A DNA stretch of 32,711 bases from Zhongshania sp. (GTDB taxonomy: Bacteria; Pseudomonadota; Gammaproteobacteria; Pseudomonadales; Spongiibacteraceae), in the NCBI GenBank assembly GCA_018066965.1, contig JAGPVP010000055.1:1-32711 (forward strand), in the 5' to 3' direction. The number at the start of each line of letters is the position of its first letter. Position 1 is the stretch's first letter. A model generated the notes under the pieces. That model was not told the origin of the DNA. It searched no databases and worked only from the letters and a program-made list of their open reading frames with translations. Shown here in pieces: positions 7,509 through 15,628 of this stretch. Position numbers and translations under genes: made by a program.

Positions 7509-8381
7509 TCAGCGTCGATGCCGACGGTAATCATTGGGTGCTACGCCAATAATTTTTTTGAATAGCCGAGAAAAATAATAGGCGTCGTCATACCCCACCG
7601 ACGATGCAACCTGCTTTACCGACTGGCTGGTGCTGTCTAATAAATAGCAGGCTCGTTGAATTTTCATATTTATAAAATACTGGATCGGCGACTGGCCAGT
7701 ATGTGCTTTAAATTTTTTGGTGAAATGGTATTTAGATAATTTAGCGCTGGCGGCCAAGTCATCTAAATTAAGTTGACCATGAATATGTTCTTGCATAGTT
7801 GCGCGCAATCTTTCCCAGTTGAGTGCCGTCCCACTCTGCGGCCGCTGTTGACGGACCAGCAGCGCTATGTAACTGAGCAGTGCTTGAAGCTGGTGCCCGC
7901 CTTGAATGAACTCTGCAAATTGATAGCCGCTACGTCTCAGCTCAGATAAACCATCAAATATCCGCACAACCCGTGGCTGCACCCCAATATTAAATGACGG
8001 CGTACTTAGCTGAATATGCTGATAGAAGTGATCGGCCAAGCGGCCATTAAAATGTAGCCAATAGATTGTCCATGGGTCTTTGGTGTCAGCCTTGTAGGCA
8101 TGGGGGTGATTGGGCGGCAGCAGAATAATATCGCCGCTGCGAATGCGGTAGCGTTTATCGTCGCACATTAATGTGCCTTTGCCATCTATGCAGTAAATAA
8201 GTAGGTAACTGTTTTCCTGCTGACGGTGCATGCGGTGGCCGAATGCGGCGGGGTAATAGCCCATGGCGATGGGGAATAGGCCCTCGGTTAAGGGGTGTCC
8301 CGCTAATTGAGTTTGTACAAATTGCGGCGTAAGAAAGCGAATTCCAAGCGGGGGGAGTGGCCAGTCCGAGGTAATTGCCAT
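7509..8381 (-). CDS. AraC-family transcriptional regulator (MmsR-like by position)
   Basis: This 290-residue protein has an N-terminal cupin-like sensing domain (about residues 15-160; the RIRSGDIILLPPNHPHAY stretch is the typical beta-barrel signature). The C-terminal double helix-turn-helix spans about residues 190-288, with LDDLAASAKLSKYHFTKKFK and the family signature around GYDDAYYFSRLFKKIIG. It starts at an ATG with AAGG 8 bases upstream. It is divergent from the valine-catabolic operon, the place MmsR has relative to mmsAB in Pseudomonas aeruginosa. The intergenic region holds a 21-bp-spaced direct repeat that fits AraC-type binding. The ligand is unknown; 3-hydroxyisobutyrate or valine-derived compounds would fit. 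Confidence 0.9.
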   Translation of the reverse strand: MAITSDWPLPPLGIRFLTPQFVQTQLAGHPLTEGLFPIAMGYYPAAFGHRMHRQQENSYLLIYCIDGKGTLMCDDKRYRIRSGDIILLPPNHPHAYKADTKDPWTIYWLHFNGRLADHFYQHIQLSTPSFNIGVQPRVVRIFDGLSELRRSGYQFAEFIQGGHQLQALLSYIALLVRQQRPQSGTALNWERLRATMQEHIHGQLNLDDLAASAKLSKYHFTKKFKAHTGQSPIQYFINMKIQRACYLLDSTSQSVKQVASSVGYDDAYYFSRLFKKIIGVAPNDYRRHRR

Positions 8382-8447
8382 ATTAAGCCTTTGTTAAATA
8401 TAGATATTTTGTATTTTTTAAATGAAGAAATACGCTTTTCTGCTTGC

Positions 8448-8483
8448 GCAATATAGTCCATCAAGTCGGCAATATAGTCAATC
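8448..8483 (+). promoter_or_regulatory. Direct-repeat operator, probable AraC-type activator site
   Basis: GCAATATAGTC occurs perfectly at 8448-8458 and again at 8469-8479, exactly 21 bp apart. The match continues for 14 of 15 bases (to 8462 and 8483). Direct repeats two helical turns apart are the classic form of AraC-family half sites. The second half site ends at the -35 region of the proposed promoter, the arrangement of an activator contacting RNA polymerase. The divergent AraC-type gene is the likely source of the protein. Confidence 0.7.
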
Positions 8484-8510
8484 CTACCCCCTGCAGGGAT
8501 GTGTTTATAT
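8482..8510 (+). promoter_or_regulatory. Putative activator-dependent promoter of the valine operon
   Basis: TTATAT at 8505-8510 is a fair -10 element. The -35 position 17 bases upstream (TCCTAC, 8482-8487) is poor, as expected for a promoter needing an activator bound at the adjacent direct repeat. It would give a leader of about 70 bases before the ATG at 8586. A CCCTGCAGGG palindrome (8489-8498) lies between the elements. Confidence 0.45.
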
Positions 8511-8585
8511 AGTTGCCCTGTTTATGCGCATGCAGCAAATGCTGAATGCACTATTGTTAGCCACAAAATAACCCGGAGAAATACC

Positions 8586-10004
8586 ATGGCCGCTGAAACC
8601 GCCGTAGCCACTACTGAAGAGGCAATTTTTGTACAGTCTCTAATTGAGCGTTCACGCAAAGCGCAGGCTCAGATCGCGAATTACACCCAAGAGCAGGTTG
8701 ATGAGTTGATTGCTGCCATGGTGTGGTCGGTTGCACGTCAGGACGTGGCTGAGAAAATTGCTAAGTTCACCGTAGAAGAAACTCAGCTGGGTAATTACGA
8801 CGGCAAGTTCCTTAAAATTTTTAAGAAAACCCGCGCTGCCTTATTCGATATTATCGATGACAAGTCTGTGGGTATTCTGGAAGAAGACAAAGAGCGCAAC
8901 ATCGTTAAAATCGCTAAGCCTGTTGGTGTTATCGGTGCTTTAACGCCGTGTACCAACCCAGAGGCGACGCCAGTCATTAAGGCGATTTCTGCGGTTAAAG
9001 GTCGTAACTCTATTATTGTTGCACCGCACCCACGCTCTAAGCTAACTAACAAAATGATCTGCGATTTGATGCGGGAAGCACTCAAGGCCTGCGGCGCGCC
9101 AGAAGATTTGGTTATCTCTATGGATAGCCCATCTATGGAAGGTACTGCAGAGCTAATGAAACAGTGCGACCGCATTTTAGCTACTGGCGGCGCGCCAATG
9201 GTTAAATCTGCTTACTCAAGCGGCACTCCCGCATTGGGTGTGGGCGCGGGTAACGCGGTTATCACGGTAGATGACACGGCTGATCTGGACGAAGCGGCTG
9301 AGAAAATCCGCATTTCTAAGACCTTAGATCTGGCGGCATCATGCTCTTCTGATAACGCCGTTATCGCCTTTGAATCAAATGTAGAGGCCTTGCTTGAAAA
9401 GCTTCAAGCGCAGGGTGGTTACATTTGTAATGCAGAAGAAAAAGCGAAATTACAGGGCATTATCTGGGAAGACGGCCACATCGCGGCACGTATTGTTGCT
9501 CAGCCTGCAACTGTACTGGCTGAAATGTCGGGCATTGATCTGCCCGAAGGCAAGACTTTCTTCATTGTGCCAGAAACGGGTGCTGGCCCAGAGCACCCAT
9601 TCTCTGGCGAGAAAATGTCAGTGGTAATGGCCTTCTACACGGTGAAAGACATTGATGGCGCGATTGCCATGACCAACGCCATTCAAGCCTATCAAGGTCA
9701 AGGCCACTCTTGCGGTATTTACTCGTACAGCGATGAGAACATTATGAAGTTCGCTTACGCGACCAAAACTTCACGGGTGATGGTTAACCAGCCACAGGCT
9801 CCGTCTAATAGCGGTAACTTGTGGAATGGTATGCGTCAAACCTTCTCGCTAGGTTGTGGTTCTTGGGGCGGTAACAGCACCAATAACAACATTACATGGC
9901 GCGACCTGATCAACGAAACTTGGGTATCTAAGCCATTAGCGGTGACCAAAGTGATTCCGTCTGACGACGTATTGTTTGGCAAAGTGATGGATAAATTCAA
10001 GTAA
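8586..10004 (+). CDS. CoA-acylating aldehyde dehydrogenase, AdhE/EutE/SauS-like
   Basis: This 472-residue protein starts at the ATG preceded by CCGGAGA; the longer frame upstream has no support. It resembles the aldehyde dehydrogenase half of AdhE throughout: a PCTNPEATP segment near residue 121, APHPRSK, ILATGGAPMVKSAYSSGTPALG, the catalytic cysteine at residue 253 (LAASCSSDNA), and LGCGSWGGNS near the C-terminus. It should oxidise an aldehyde to an acyl-CoA with NAD(P)+ and CoA. It is the first gene of the isobutyrate/valine operon, where MmsA normally acts on methylmalonate semialdehyde, but it lacks MmsA-type motifs. Methylmalonate semialdehyde as substrate is inference from position; another branched aldehyde or sulfoacetaldehyde is possible. 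Confidence 0.85.
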   Translation: MAAETAVATTEEAIFVQSLIERSRKAQAQIANYTQEQVDELIAAMVWSVARQDVAEKIAKFTVEETQLGNYDGKFLKIFKKTRAALFDIIDDKSVGILEEDKERNIVKIAKPVGVIGALTPCTNPEATPVIKAISAVKGRNSIIVAPHPRSKLTNKMICDLMREALKACGAPEDLVISMDSPSMEGTAELMKQCDRILATGGAPMVKSAYSSGTPALGVGAGNAVITVDDTADLDEAAEKIRISKTLDLAASCSSDNAVIAFESNVEALLEKLQAQGGYICNAEEKAKLQGIIWEDGHIAARIVAQPATVLAEMSGIDLPEGKTFFIVPETGAGPEHPFSGEKMSVVMAFYTVKDIDGAIAMTNAIQAYQGQGHSCGIYSYSDENIMKFAYATKTSRVMVNQPQAPSNSGNLWNGMRQTFSLGCGSWGGNSTNNNITWRDLINETWVSKPLAVTKVIPSDDVLFGKVMDKFK

Positions 10005-10017
10005 GACGTCGCGTGTA

Positions 10018-10042
10018 AACGCCGCAGTGATTGCGGCGTTTT
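10018..10042 (+). terminator. Hairpin with short T tract inside the valine operon
   Basis: A 9-bp perfect stem AACGCCGCA/TGCGGCGTT (10018-10026 with 10032-10040), a 5-base loop and a TTTT end lie between the aldehyde dehydrogenase and acyl-CoA dehydrogenase genes. The short T tract suggests partial termination or mRNA stabilisation, which would give more of the first gene product than of the rest. Confidence 0.55.
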
Positions 10043-10074
10043 GCATTATTTGGTGTAAATAAAAAGAGAACAAC

Positions 10075-11235
10075 ATGGACTTTAACCTTTCTGACGATCA
10101 AAAAGCGTTCGCCGAAAGTGCGCGGTCATTTGCTGACGGCGTGTTCAAGCCAAATGCGGCCCAATGGGACGCTGAACATATTTTTCCTAAAGATGCGCTA
10201 AAACAAGCCGGTGAGCTGGGCTTTATGGGTATGTATACCCCTGAAGACGCGGGCGGCTTGGGTATGAGCCGCTTAGATACCAGCGTGATTGTTGAAGAGC
10301 TGGCGCGGGGTTGTACCTCTACCGCCGCGTTTTTGACAATTCACAATATGGCGACCAGCATGGTTGGCACCTACGGCAAGCCTGCCTTAATTGAAGAGTG
10401 GTGTGGCGATTTGGTGATGGGTGAGAAGCTGGCTTCTTATTGCTTAACCGAGCCCAGTGCAGGTTCAGATGCGGGAAGCCTACGCAGTACTGCCCGCGCC
10501 GATGGTGACAACTATATTGTTAACGGCAGCAAAATGTTTATCTCCGGCGCTGGCTCAACTGACCTGCTGGTCGTGATGTTGCGCACGGGTGCTGATGGTC
10601 CTAAAGGCATTAGCGCCTTTGCGATTCCGGCTGATGCACCAGGCGTTAGCTACGGTAAAAAAGAAGAGAAAATGGGCTGGAATAGTCAGCCGACTCGTAC
10701 AGTGAGTTTTGAAGACGTGGTAGTCCCTGCTGCCAATATGCTTGGTAGTGAAGGCCAAGGTTTTAAGATTGCGATGAAGGGTTTGGATGGTGGTCGTATC
10801 AATATTGCCACCTGCTCCATAGGTACTGCCCAAGCCGCTCTTGAGGCGACCATTGAATACGTGAAAGAGCGTAAGCAGTTTGGTCAGGCAATTGCGGACT
10901 TCCAAAACACCCAGTTTAAATTAGCAGATATGACCACTGACTTAGTGGCTGCGCGGCAGATGGTGCGTTTGGCGGCATTTAAATTGGATAGCAGCGACCC
11001 AGAAGCCAGTACCTACTGCGCAATGGCAAAACGCTTTGCTACCGATGTGTGTTTTAACATTTGTAACGACGCCCTGCAGTTGCACGGTGGTTATGGTTAT
11101 ATTAAAGAATACCCGCTGGAGCGGCATGTTCGCGATAGTCGTGTGCATCAGATTCTGGAAGGTACGAACGAAATTATGCGGGTCATTATTGGCCGACGTT
11201 TATTAATAGATGGCGCCTTGGAGGTGATTAAGTGA
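10075..11235 (+). CDS. Acyl-CoA dehydrogenase, probable isobutyryl-CoA dehydrogenase
   Basis: This 386-residue FAD enzyme has normal family length. Marks include YCLTEPSAGSDAGS (about residues 122-135), the FAD-binding region ending in QLHGGYGYIKEYPLERHVRDSRV, and the active-site glutamate at residue 362 in HQILEGTNEIM. In this operon it would oxidise isobutyryl-CoA to methacrylyl-CoA, passing electrons to ETF. Substrate choice comes from the adjacent 3-hydroxyisobutyryl-CoA hydrolase and 3-hydroxyisobutyrate dehydrogenase genes. Its stop overlaps the next start (GTGA). Confidence 0.92.
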   Translation: MDFNLSDDQKAFAESARSFADGVFKPNAAQWDAEHIFPKDALKQAGELGFMGMYTPEDAGGLGMSRLDTSVIVEELARGCTSTAAFLTIHNMATSMVGTYGKPALIEEWCGDLVMGEKLASYCLTEPSAGSDAGSLRSTARADGDNYIVNGSKMFISGAGSTDLLVVMLRTGADGPKGISAFAIPADAPGVSYGKKEEKMGWNSQPTRTVSFEDVVVPAANMLGSEGQGFKIAMKGLDGGRINIATCSIGTAQAALEATIEYVKERKQFGQAIADFQNTQFKLADMTTDLVAARQMVRLAAFKLDSSDPEASTYCAMAKRFATDVCFNICNDALQLHGGYGYIKEYPLERHVRDSRVHQILEGTNEIMRVIIGRRLLIDGALEVIK

Positions 11236-12023
11236 GCAACTACAGTCCCACAGAAAAACTAAAAGTAGAGATCATTGACCACACTGCTTTGATTACTATC
11301 GATAATCCCGGTGCAAATACTTGGGATTCTGAATCTTTAAGCGGCATGCGCGAGTTGATTGCCAATCTGAACGCTGACAAAAATATCTACAGCTTGGTTA
11401 TTACTGGCGCTGGTGAGAAATTCTTCTCAGCGGGCGCAGATTTAAAAATGTTTGCCAGCGGCGACAAAGCCGTGGCGCAAGACATCGGTTTGAAATTTGG
11501 CCAAGCTTTCGAAGCCTTGGCAGATTTCCGCGGCGTATCTATTGCGGCAATCAATGGCTTTGCGATGGGTGGCGGTTTGGAGTGCGCTCTGGCCTGCGAT
11601 ATTCGTATTGCTGAAGCTCATGCACAAATGGCGCTACCTGAAGCTAAAGTGGGCTTGTTGCCCTGCGCCGGCGGTACTCAGCGGTTAACGGCCTTGGTTG
11701 GCCCCGGTTGGGCTAAGCGCATTATATTGTGCGGTGAGCGTATTAAAGCAGATAAAGCACTGAGCTTGGGGCTGGTTGAAGAAGTGGTCGAATCCGGCAC
11801 CGCTAAAACTGCCGCGCTGGCCTTGGCTGCACAGGTTGCCCAGCAAAGCCCCGTTTCAGTGACCTTCTGTAAGGAGCTGATTCACTCGCCGCGCGAAGCG
11901 GTTATGCCACAGGGCTTGTTGCTGGAGCGCGAGCGCTTCATCCAGTTGTTCGACACCTTAGATCAAAAAGAAGGCGTGAATGCCTTCCTTGAAAAACGCA
12001 GCCCAGAGTGGAAGAACGCGTAA
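11232..12023 (+). CDS. Enoyl-CoA hydratase, probably methacrylyl-CoA hydratase
   Basis: This 263-residue crotonase has both catalytic glutamates at the canonical 20-residue spacing, Glu117 (GGGLECAL) and Glu137 (ALPEAKVGLLP), equivalent to Glu144 and Glu164 of rat enoyl-CoA hydratase. The oxyanion-hole segment FSAGADLKMF is present. It starts with GTG inside the preceding stop (GTGA) and ends in TAATG shared with the next gene, so the three genes are tightly coupled. It should hydrate methacrylyl-CoA to 3-hydroxyisobutyryl-CoA. Confidence 0.92.
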   Translation: MSNYSPTEKLKVEIIDHTALITIDNPGANTWDSESLSGMRELIANLNADKNIYSLVITGAGEKFFSAGADLKMFASGDKAVAQDIGLKFGQAFEALADFRGVSIAAINGFAMGGGLECALACDIRIAEAHAQMALPEAKVGLLPCAGGTQRLTALVGPGWAKRIILCGERIKADKALSLGLVEEVVESGTAKTAALALAAQVAQQSPVSVTFCKELIHSPREAVMPQGLLLERERFIQLFDTLDQKEGVNAFLEKRSPEWKNA

Positions 12024-13144
12024 TGGAAGCGCATGTAGAAGAGGTTTTATTTGAAGAGCGTAAGTCTGCGAGTGGTCCTGCAGTGGGTGTTATTACCCTG
12101 AATGTAGAAAAAACGCTGAACTCGCTCACTCTGAACATGGTTGAGCTGATGCTGGTGAAGCTCCGCGAATGGCGCCAGCGTAGCGATATTGCTTGCGTCT
12201 TTATTCATGGCTCAGGCCAAAAAGCGCTGTGTGCTGGTGGTGACGTTCAGGCTTTATATAAGTCATCTATTGAGCAGCTGGGCGGTCCTTGCGAGTACGC
12301 AGAAGCGTTTTTTGAGCAGGAATACCGTGTGGATTACTTGCTGCATCAATTCGACAAGCCGGTCATTGTTTGGGGGCACGGCATTGTTATGGGTGGCGGC
12401 ATGGGTGTGTTTGCGGCGGGTAGCTATCGGGTTGTCACCGAAAGAACCCGTCTTGCTATGCCAGAGATCACTATCGGTTTATACCCCGACGTAGGCGGTA
12501 GCTACTTCTTAAACCGCATGCCAGGGAATGCGGGTTTGTTTCTGGCCTTAACTGGCGCGTCGTTTAATGCTGCAGATGCGATGTACCTTGGCTTGGCCGA
12601 AGGCTTTATTGAGCATGAGTACGCAGGTGAGGTGTTGAATGCGCTGACTGATGCTGTTTGGTCTACCGGCGTGGCAGAAAACCAAGAACGTGTTTTCGAC
12701 TTGATGAATGGCTTTGCCGCTCGTTCTAAAGGGGCATTGCCGACAGGGAATGTCGAAGCCGCCGCCGCAGAAATAGAACAGTTGTGTGCTGGTGAAGACG
12801 ATCTGGCGGTGATTAACAACATTATCGCCGCCCAGTCTGAAAATCCGTGGATACAGAAAGCTGCCGCGACCTTGGCATCGGGTTCGCCACTGAGTGCCCG
12901 CTTGATTGCCGAGCAAATTCGCCGTTGTAATGGCCTGAGTTTGAAAGCGGCTTTTCAAGCTGAGGCGCTGCTATCGACAACCATTATTCGCCAGCCAGAA
13001 TTTGCTGAGGGTGTTAGAGCCTTATTAATTGATAAGGATAAGAACCCCGCATGGCAGCATGCGTCGCCAGCAGATGTGCCGCAGGCGTTAATTGAGCAGC
13101 ATTTTACTGCGCCGTGGCCGGAAAATCCGCTACATGATCTTTAA
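12023..13144 (+). CDS. 3-hydroxyisobutyryl-CoA hydrolase
   Basis: This 373-residue protein, longer than simple crotonases, matches the HIBCH type: CAGGDVQALY near residue 70, HGIVMGGGMGVF near 120, and MPEITIGLYPDVGGSYFLNR with the active-site acids Glu148 and Asp156. It releases free 3-hydroxyisobutyrate, which avoids accumulation of reactive methacrylyl-CoA. I chose the ATG in TAATG over a GTG five codons upstream because the overlap with the hydratase stop indicates coupling and a GAGTGGAAG ribosome site lies just before it. Confidence 0.92.
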   Translation: MEAHVEEVLFEERKSASGPAVGVITLNVEKTLNSLTLNMVELMLVKLREWRQRSDIACVFIHGSGQKALCAGGDVQALYKSSIEQLGGPCEYAEAFFEQEYRVDYLLHQFDKPVIVWGHGIVMGGGMGVFAAGSYRVVTERTRLAMPEITIGLYPDVGGSYFLNRMPGNAGLFLALTGASFNAADAMYLGLAEGFIEHEYAGEVLNALTDAVWSTGVAENQERVFDLMNGFAARSKGALPTGNVEAAAAEIEQLCAGEDDLAVINNIIAAQSENPWIQKAAATLASGSPLSARLIAEQIRRCNGLSLKAAFQAEALLSTTIIRQPEFAEGVRALLIDKDKNPAWQHASPADVPQALIEQHFTAPWPENPLHDL

Positions 13145-13189
13145 GGGATCGTGTGGCAAGTATTTGTAGAACGTTTAGTCGCAGGTTTT

Positions 13190-13216
13190 GAGGCGGTTTC
13201 GGTCGTCTCATTTTTT
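13190..13216 (+). terminator. Weak terminator-like hairpin before mmsB
   Basis: A 6-bp stem with one G-T pair (13190-13195 with 13204-13209) is followed by ATTTTTT. It lies in the 125-base gap between the hydrolase gene and mmsB. It may attenuate read-through, leaving mmsB partly under its own promoter. Confidence 0.4.
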
Positions 13217-13269
13217 ATATAAAAGGGCGCCCATGTGGGCACCCGCAGTCTAATAAACAGGTGAGTATT

Positions 13270-14154
13270 ATGGCTAAGGTAGCGTTTATTGGTTTGGGCA
13301 ATATGGGCGGGCCAATGGCTGCCAATTTGGTCAAGGCCGGTCACCAAGTGACGGTATTTGATTTGGTAGCAGCGGCGATGGACGCGGTTGTTGCTCAGGG
13401 CGCAGGCAAAGCTGCCAGCGCACTTGAGGCGCTAGCGGGCGCAGATACCGTTATCACAATGCTACCCGCTGGTAAGCATGTTGCAGGTTTGTATTTGGGT
13501 GACGAAGGCCTTATTGCCAAAGCAGCAGACGGCACCCTGTTTATGGATTGCAGCACCATTGATGCAGACACCGCTCGCCGTGTTGGCGAAGCGGCGGCCG
13601 CACGTGGCCTGCAAATGATCGATGCACCTGTGTCTGGTGGTGTGAAAGCGGCGCAAGCCGGCACCTTGGCCTTTATGTGTGGCGGCAGTGCTGACGGCTT
13701 TGCCCGTGGCAAATTGGTGTTAGAAGGTATGGGTAAGAATATCTTCCACGCGGGTGATCACGGCGCCGGTCAAATCGCCAAGATCTGCAACAACATGTTA
13801 TTAGCTGTGCACATGGTTGGCACCGCTGAAGCGTTGCAATTGGGTGCTAACAACGGCCTAGATCCTAAAGTGCTGTCAGAAATTATGCTGAATAGCTCTG
13901 GTAAAAACTGGTCCTTAGAGAACTACAACCCATATCCAGACGTTATGCCAACGGCACCGGCATCAAACGATTATAAGCCGGGATTTATGGTTCAGCTGAT
14001 GCTGAAAGACCTTGGTTTGGCGATGGAAAATAGCCTAGTTACCCAGAGTTCAGTGCCTATGGGCTCATTGGCGCGCAGCCTTTACGCTTCGTTCTCATCT
14101 AAGGGCAATGCTCAGCGCGACTTCTCGTCAATATTAGAAATGTTCCAGTCTTAA
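13270..14154 (+). CDS. mmsB: 3-hydroxyisobutyrate dehydrogenase
   Basis: This 294-residue protein oxidises 3-hydroxyisobutyrate to methylmalonate semialdehyde with NAD+. The Rossmann motif IGLGNMGGPMAANL opens the protein, the substrate-binding motif APVSGGVKAAQAGTLAF is near residue 118, and the catalytic lysine is Lys171 in GAGQIAKICNNML. NW near residue 217 and the KDLGLA segment are also typical. The ATG at 13270 follows an AGGTGA ribosome site at 8 bases; the GTG three codons upstream falls within that site and is unlikely. The product is the expected substrate for an aldehyde dehydrogenase such as the first gene of this operon. Confidence 0.95.
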   Translation: MAKVAFIGLGNMGGPMAANLVKAGHQVTVFDLVAAAMDAVVAQGAGKAASALEALAGADTVITMLPAGKHVAGLYLGDEGLIAKAADGTLFMDCSTIDADTARRVGEAAAARGLQMIDAPVSGGVKAAQAGTLAFMCGGSADGFARGKLVLEGMGKNIFHAGDHGAGQIAKICNNMLLAVHMVGTAEALQLGANNGLDPKVLSEIMLNSSGKNWSLENYNPYPDVMPTAPASNDYKPGFMVQLMLKDLGLAMENSLVTQSSVPMGSLARSLYASFSSKGNAQRDFSSILEMFQS

Positions 14155-14228
14155 TATTGCGGTGTGAGGGGGCCGTTGTCGTCCCCTTAATAAACGTCTT
14201 CACCCAGTTCCTTTCAAGTAAGATCTTT

Positions 14229-14264
14229 GGCGGTACCTGTTTCGACGGGTACCGTCTTTTTTTT
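14229..14264 (+). terminator. Rho-independent terminator after mmsB
   Basis: A 9-bp stem with one G-T pair (14229-14237 with 14248-14256, core CGGTACC) is followed by eight T (14257-14264). It closes the valine operon. Confidence 0.9.
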
Positions 14265-14347
14265 GTTTGCCGTTCTGTATTTTTGTTGCTGCTACTTTGT
14301 GGCACTGTGATGTATTGCTTGGTGTATCTGAGGTATCCATTCTGTCT

Positions 14348-14878
14348 ATGTCTGAAGTTGTGTCGTCCAGTGTTGTGCTTATCGGTATGCCGGGAGCGGG
14401 AAAATCCACTATTGGTCAGGCACTGGCATTGCGCCTTGGCGTCGAATTTGTCGATACCGATCGGCTCATAGAGCAGCGGGAAGGGCGGAGCCTGCAGGTG
14501 ATGCTCGACGCTAGTGGCTACCAGTATTTGCGGGCTATCGAGGCGGATGTATTGCTGAGAAATGACTTCGTTAATAAGGTGGTCGCGACGGGCGGCAGCG
14601 CGGTGTACAGCGATGCCGCGATGATGCATTTACGACGTTTTGGCCCCTGTGTTTTTATTGATATATCTCTGTCAGCCATTGAGGATCGTGTGCAAAATTT
14701 CGCTGAGCGCGGTATTGCCGGCCCGCCAGGGCAGGATTTGCAAGGCGTTTACAGCGAGAGACTGCCTTTATACCAGCGCTATGCCGATATTACCGTTGAT
14801 GGTGCAGGCTTAGATGAAGCAAGCTTATTGGCTGAGGTAGAGACCGCATTGGCGGCTTATACTCGCTCAGGGGTGTAA
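14348..14878 (+). CDS. Shikimate kinase-like P-loop kinase
   Basis: With the ATG at 14348 the protein has 176 residues, the normal length for shikimate kinase. The longer frame would begin at the terminator T tract. Seen are Walker A GMPGAGKST (13-21), the DTD substrate/magnesium motif (36-38), an arginine in GYQYLRAIE in place of the usual FR, ATGGSAV as the GGG/GGS substrate loop, and ERLPLYQRYADITVD with the late conserved arginine. The lid reads RGIAGPPG instead of the common RPLL-type sequence. It lacks the usual aroB neighbour, so it may be a paralogue with a changed substrate rather than the housekeeping AroK. Confidence 0.7.
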   Translation: MSEVVSSSVVLIGMPGAGKSTIGQALALRLGVEFVDTDRLIEQREGRSLQVMLDASGYQYLRAIEADVLLRNDFVNKVVATGGSAVYSDAAMMHLRRFGPCVFIDISLSAIEDRVQNFAERGIAGPPGQDLQGVYSERLPLYQRYADITVDGAGLDEASLLAEVETALAAYTRSGV

Positions 14879-15006
14879 GGGTTGGCAGCGCTGAGGTAAG
14901 CTATGACTATGTAGTTGTCTCTAAGTGGCGGCGGATATCGATTGCTGCTGCGGCGAGTCAAAACCCGAGTAGCGAGTCGCAATACTAATAAGGAATAGTG
15001 AGTGTA

Positions 15007-15504
15007 ATGCCTGTAAAAGCCTACACCAGCATTGAAATTTGCAAAGAAGATCTAAAGTTCTCCGGCGCCCACTTCACCATTTTTTCTGCTACTGACCGAG
15101 AGCGTTTACATGGCCACAACTTTAAGGTCAGTCTGCTATTAACGGCGGATGTTGGCGACAATGGTATGTGCTTTAGCTATGTAGAAATAAAGTCCCGCCT
15201 GCGCAAGTTGTGCGCGCGTCTTGATGAATACACGCTATTGCCCGCCGAATCGCCGTATATGCGGGTTGTCGAACGCGGTAATTTTTATATTGCAGAATTT
15301 AATGGCGAAGAGATCCCGTTTTTACAATCGGATACCTTGGTGTTGCCGGTTCGCAATACCACGGTCGAGGAGTTTGCGCGGTATTTATTAGAGCTGTTAT
15401 TGACTGACGCGCCGTTTATAGAGGGCAACGAAATTCGCGAATTAGTGATGAAGGTGTCGTCGGGGCCGGGGCAGTGGGGTTCGGCGAGCTGGACGCGCGA
15501 CTAG
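15007..15504 (+). CDS. 6-pyruvoyl-tetrahydropterin synthase/QueD-fold protein lacking the catalytic Cys
   Basis: With the ATG at 15007 the protein has 165 residues; an in-frame GTG at 14998 lies only 3 bases after AAGGA and is less likely. The three zinc-binding histidines are present (His22 in FSGAHF, His35 and His37 in LHGHNF). The catalytic cysteine four residues before HGH is an arginine (Arg31), and the usual LDHxxLN near residue 78 reads LDEYTLL, so the partner histidine is also missing. A conserved VRNTTVEEFARYLLELL segment fits the T-fold C-terminal half. It therefore binds a pterin or purine-like ligand by fold, but the standard PTPS or QueD chemistry is doubtful. An SDR gene follows, reminiscent of a sepiapterin-reductase-type pairing. 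Confidence 0.75.
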   Translation: MPVKAYTSIEICKEDLKFSGAHFTIFSATDRERLHGHNFKVSLLLTADVGDNGMCFSYVEIKSRLRKLCARLDEYTLLPAESPYMRVVERGNFYIAEFNGEEIPFLQSDTLVLPVRNTTVEEFARYLLELLLTDAPFIEGNEIRELVMKVSSGPGQWGSASWTRD

Positions 15505-15628
15505 CCGCCTGCGGCTAGCACTGCATTTAAGTAAAATCCAAAAGGGTGTGCGTGCGCTTGCCGACTACGGTTGGTCGCGCCCACCTGTCAGTTTGATTCG
15601 TAAATATATTACTAGCTGGGAAAATGTC

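Noticed and set aside
8499..8585. N-terminal extension of the aldehyde dehydrogenase from 8499
   Set aside because: It would run from within the proposed promoter -10 region; the ATG at 8586 has a good ribosome site and the family-like start.
14099..14629. 176-residue minus-strand frame across the end of mmsB and the kinase gene
   Set aside because: It is antisense to two well-supported genes and a strong terminator, has basic low-quality sequence and no recognisable domain.
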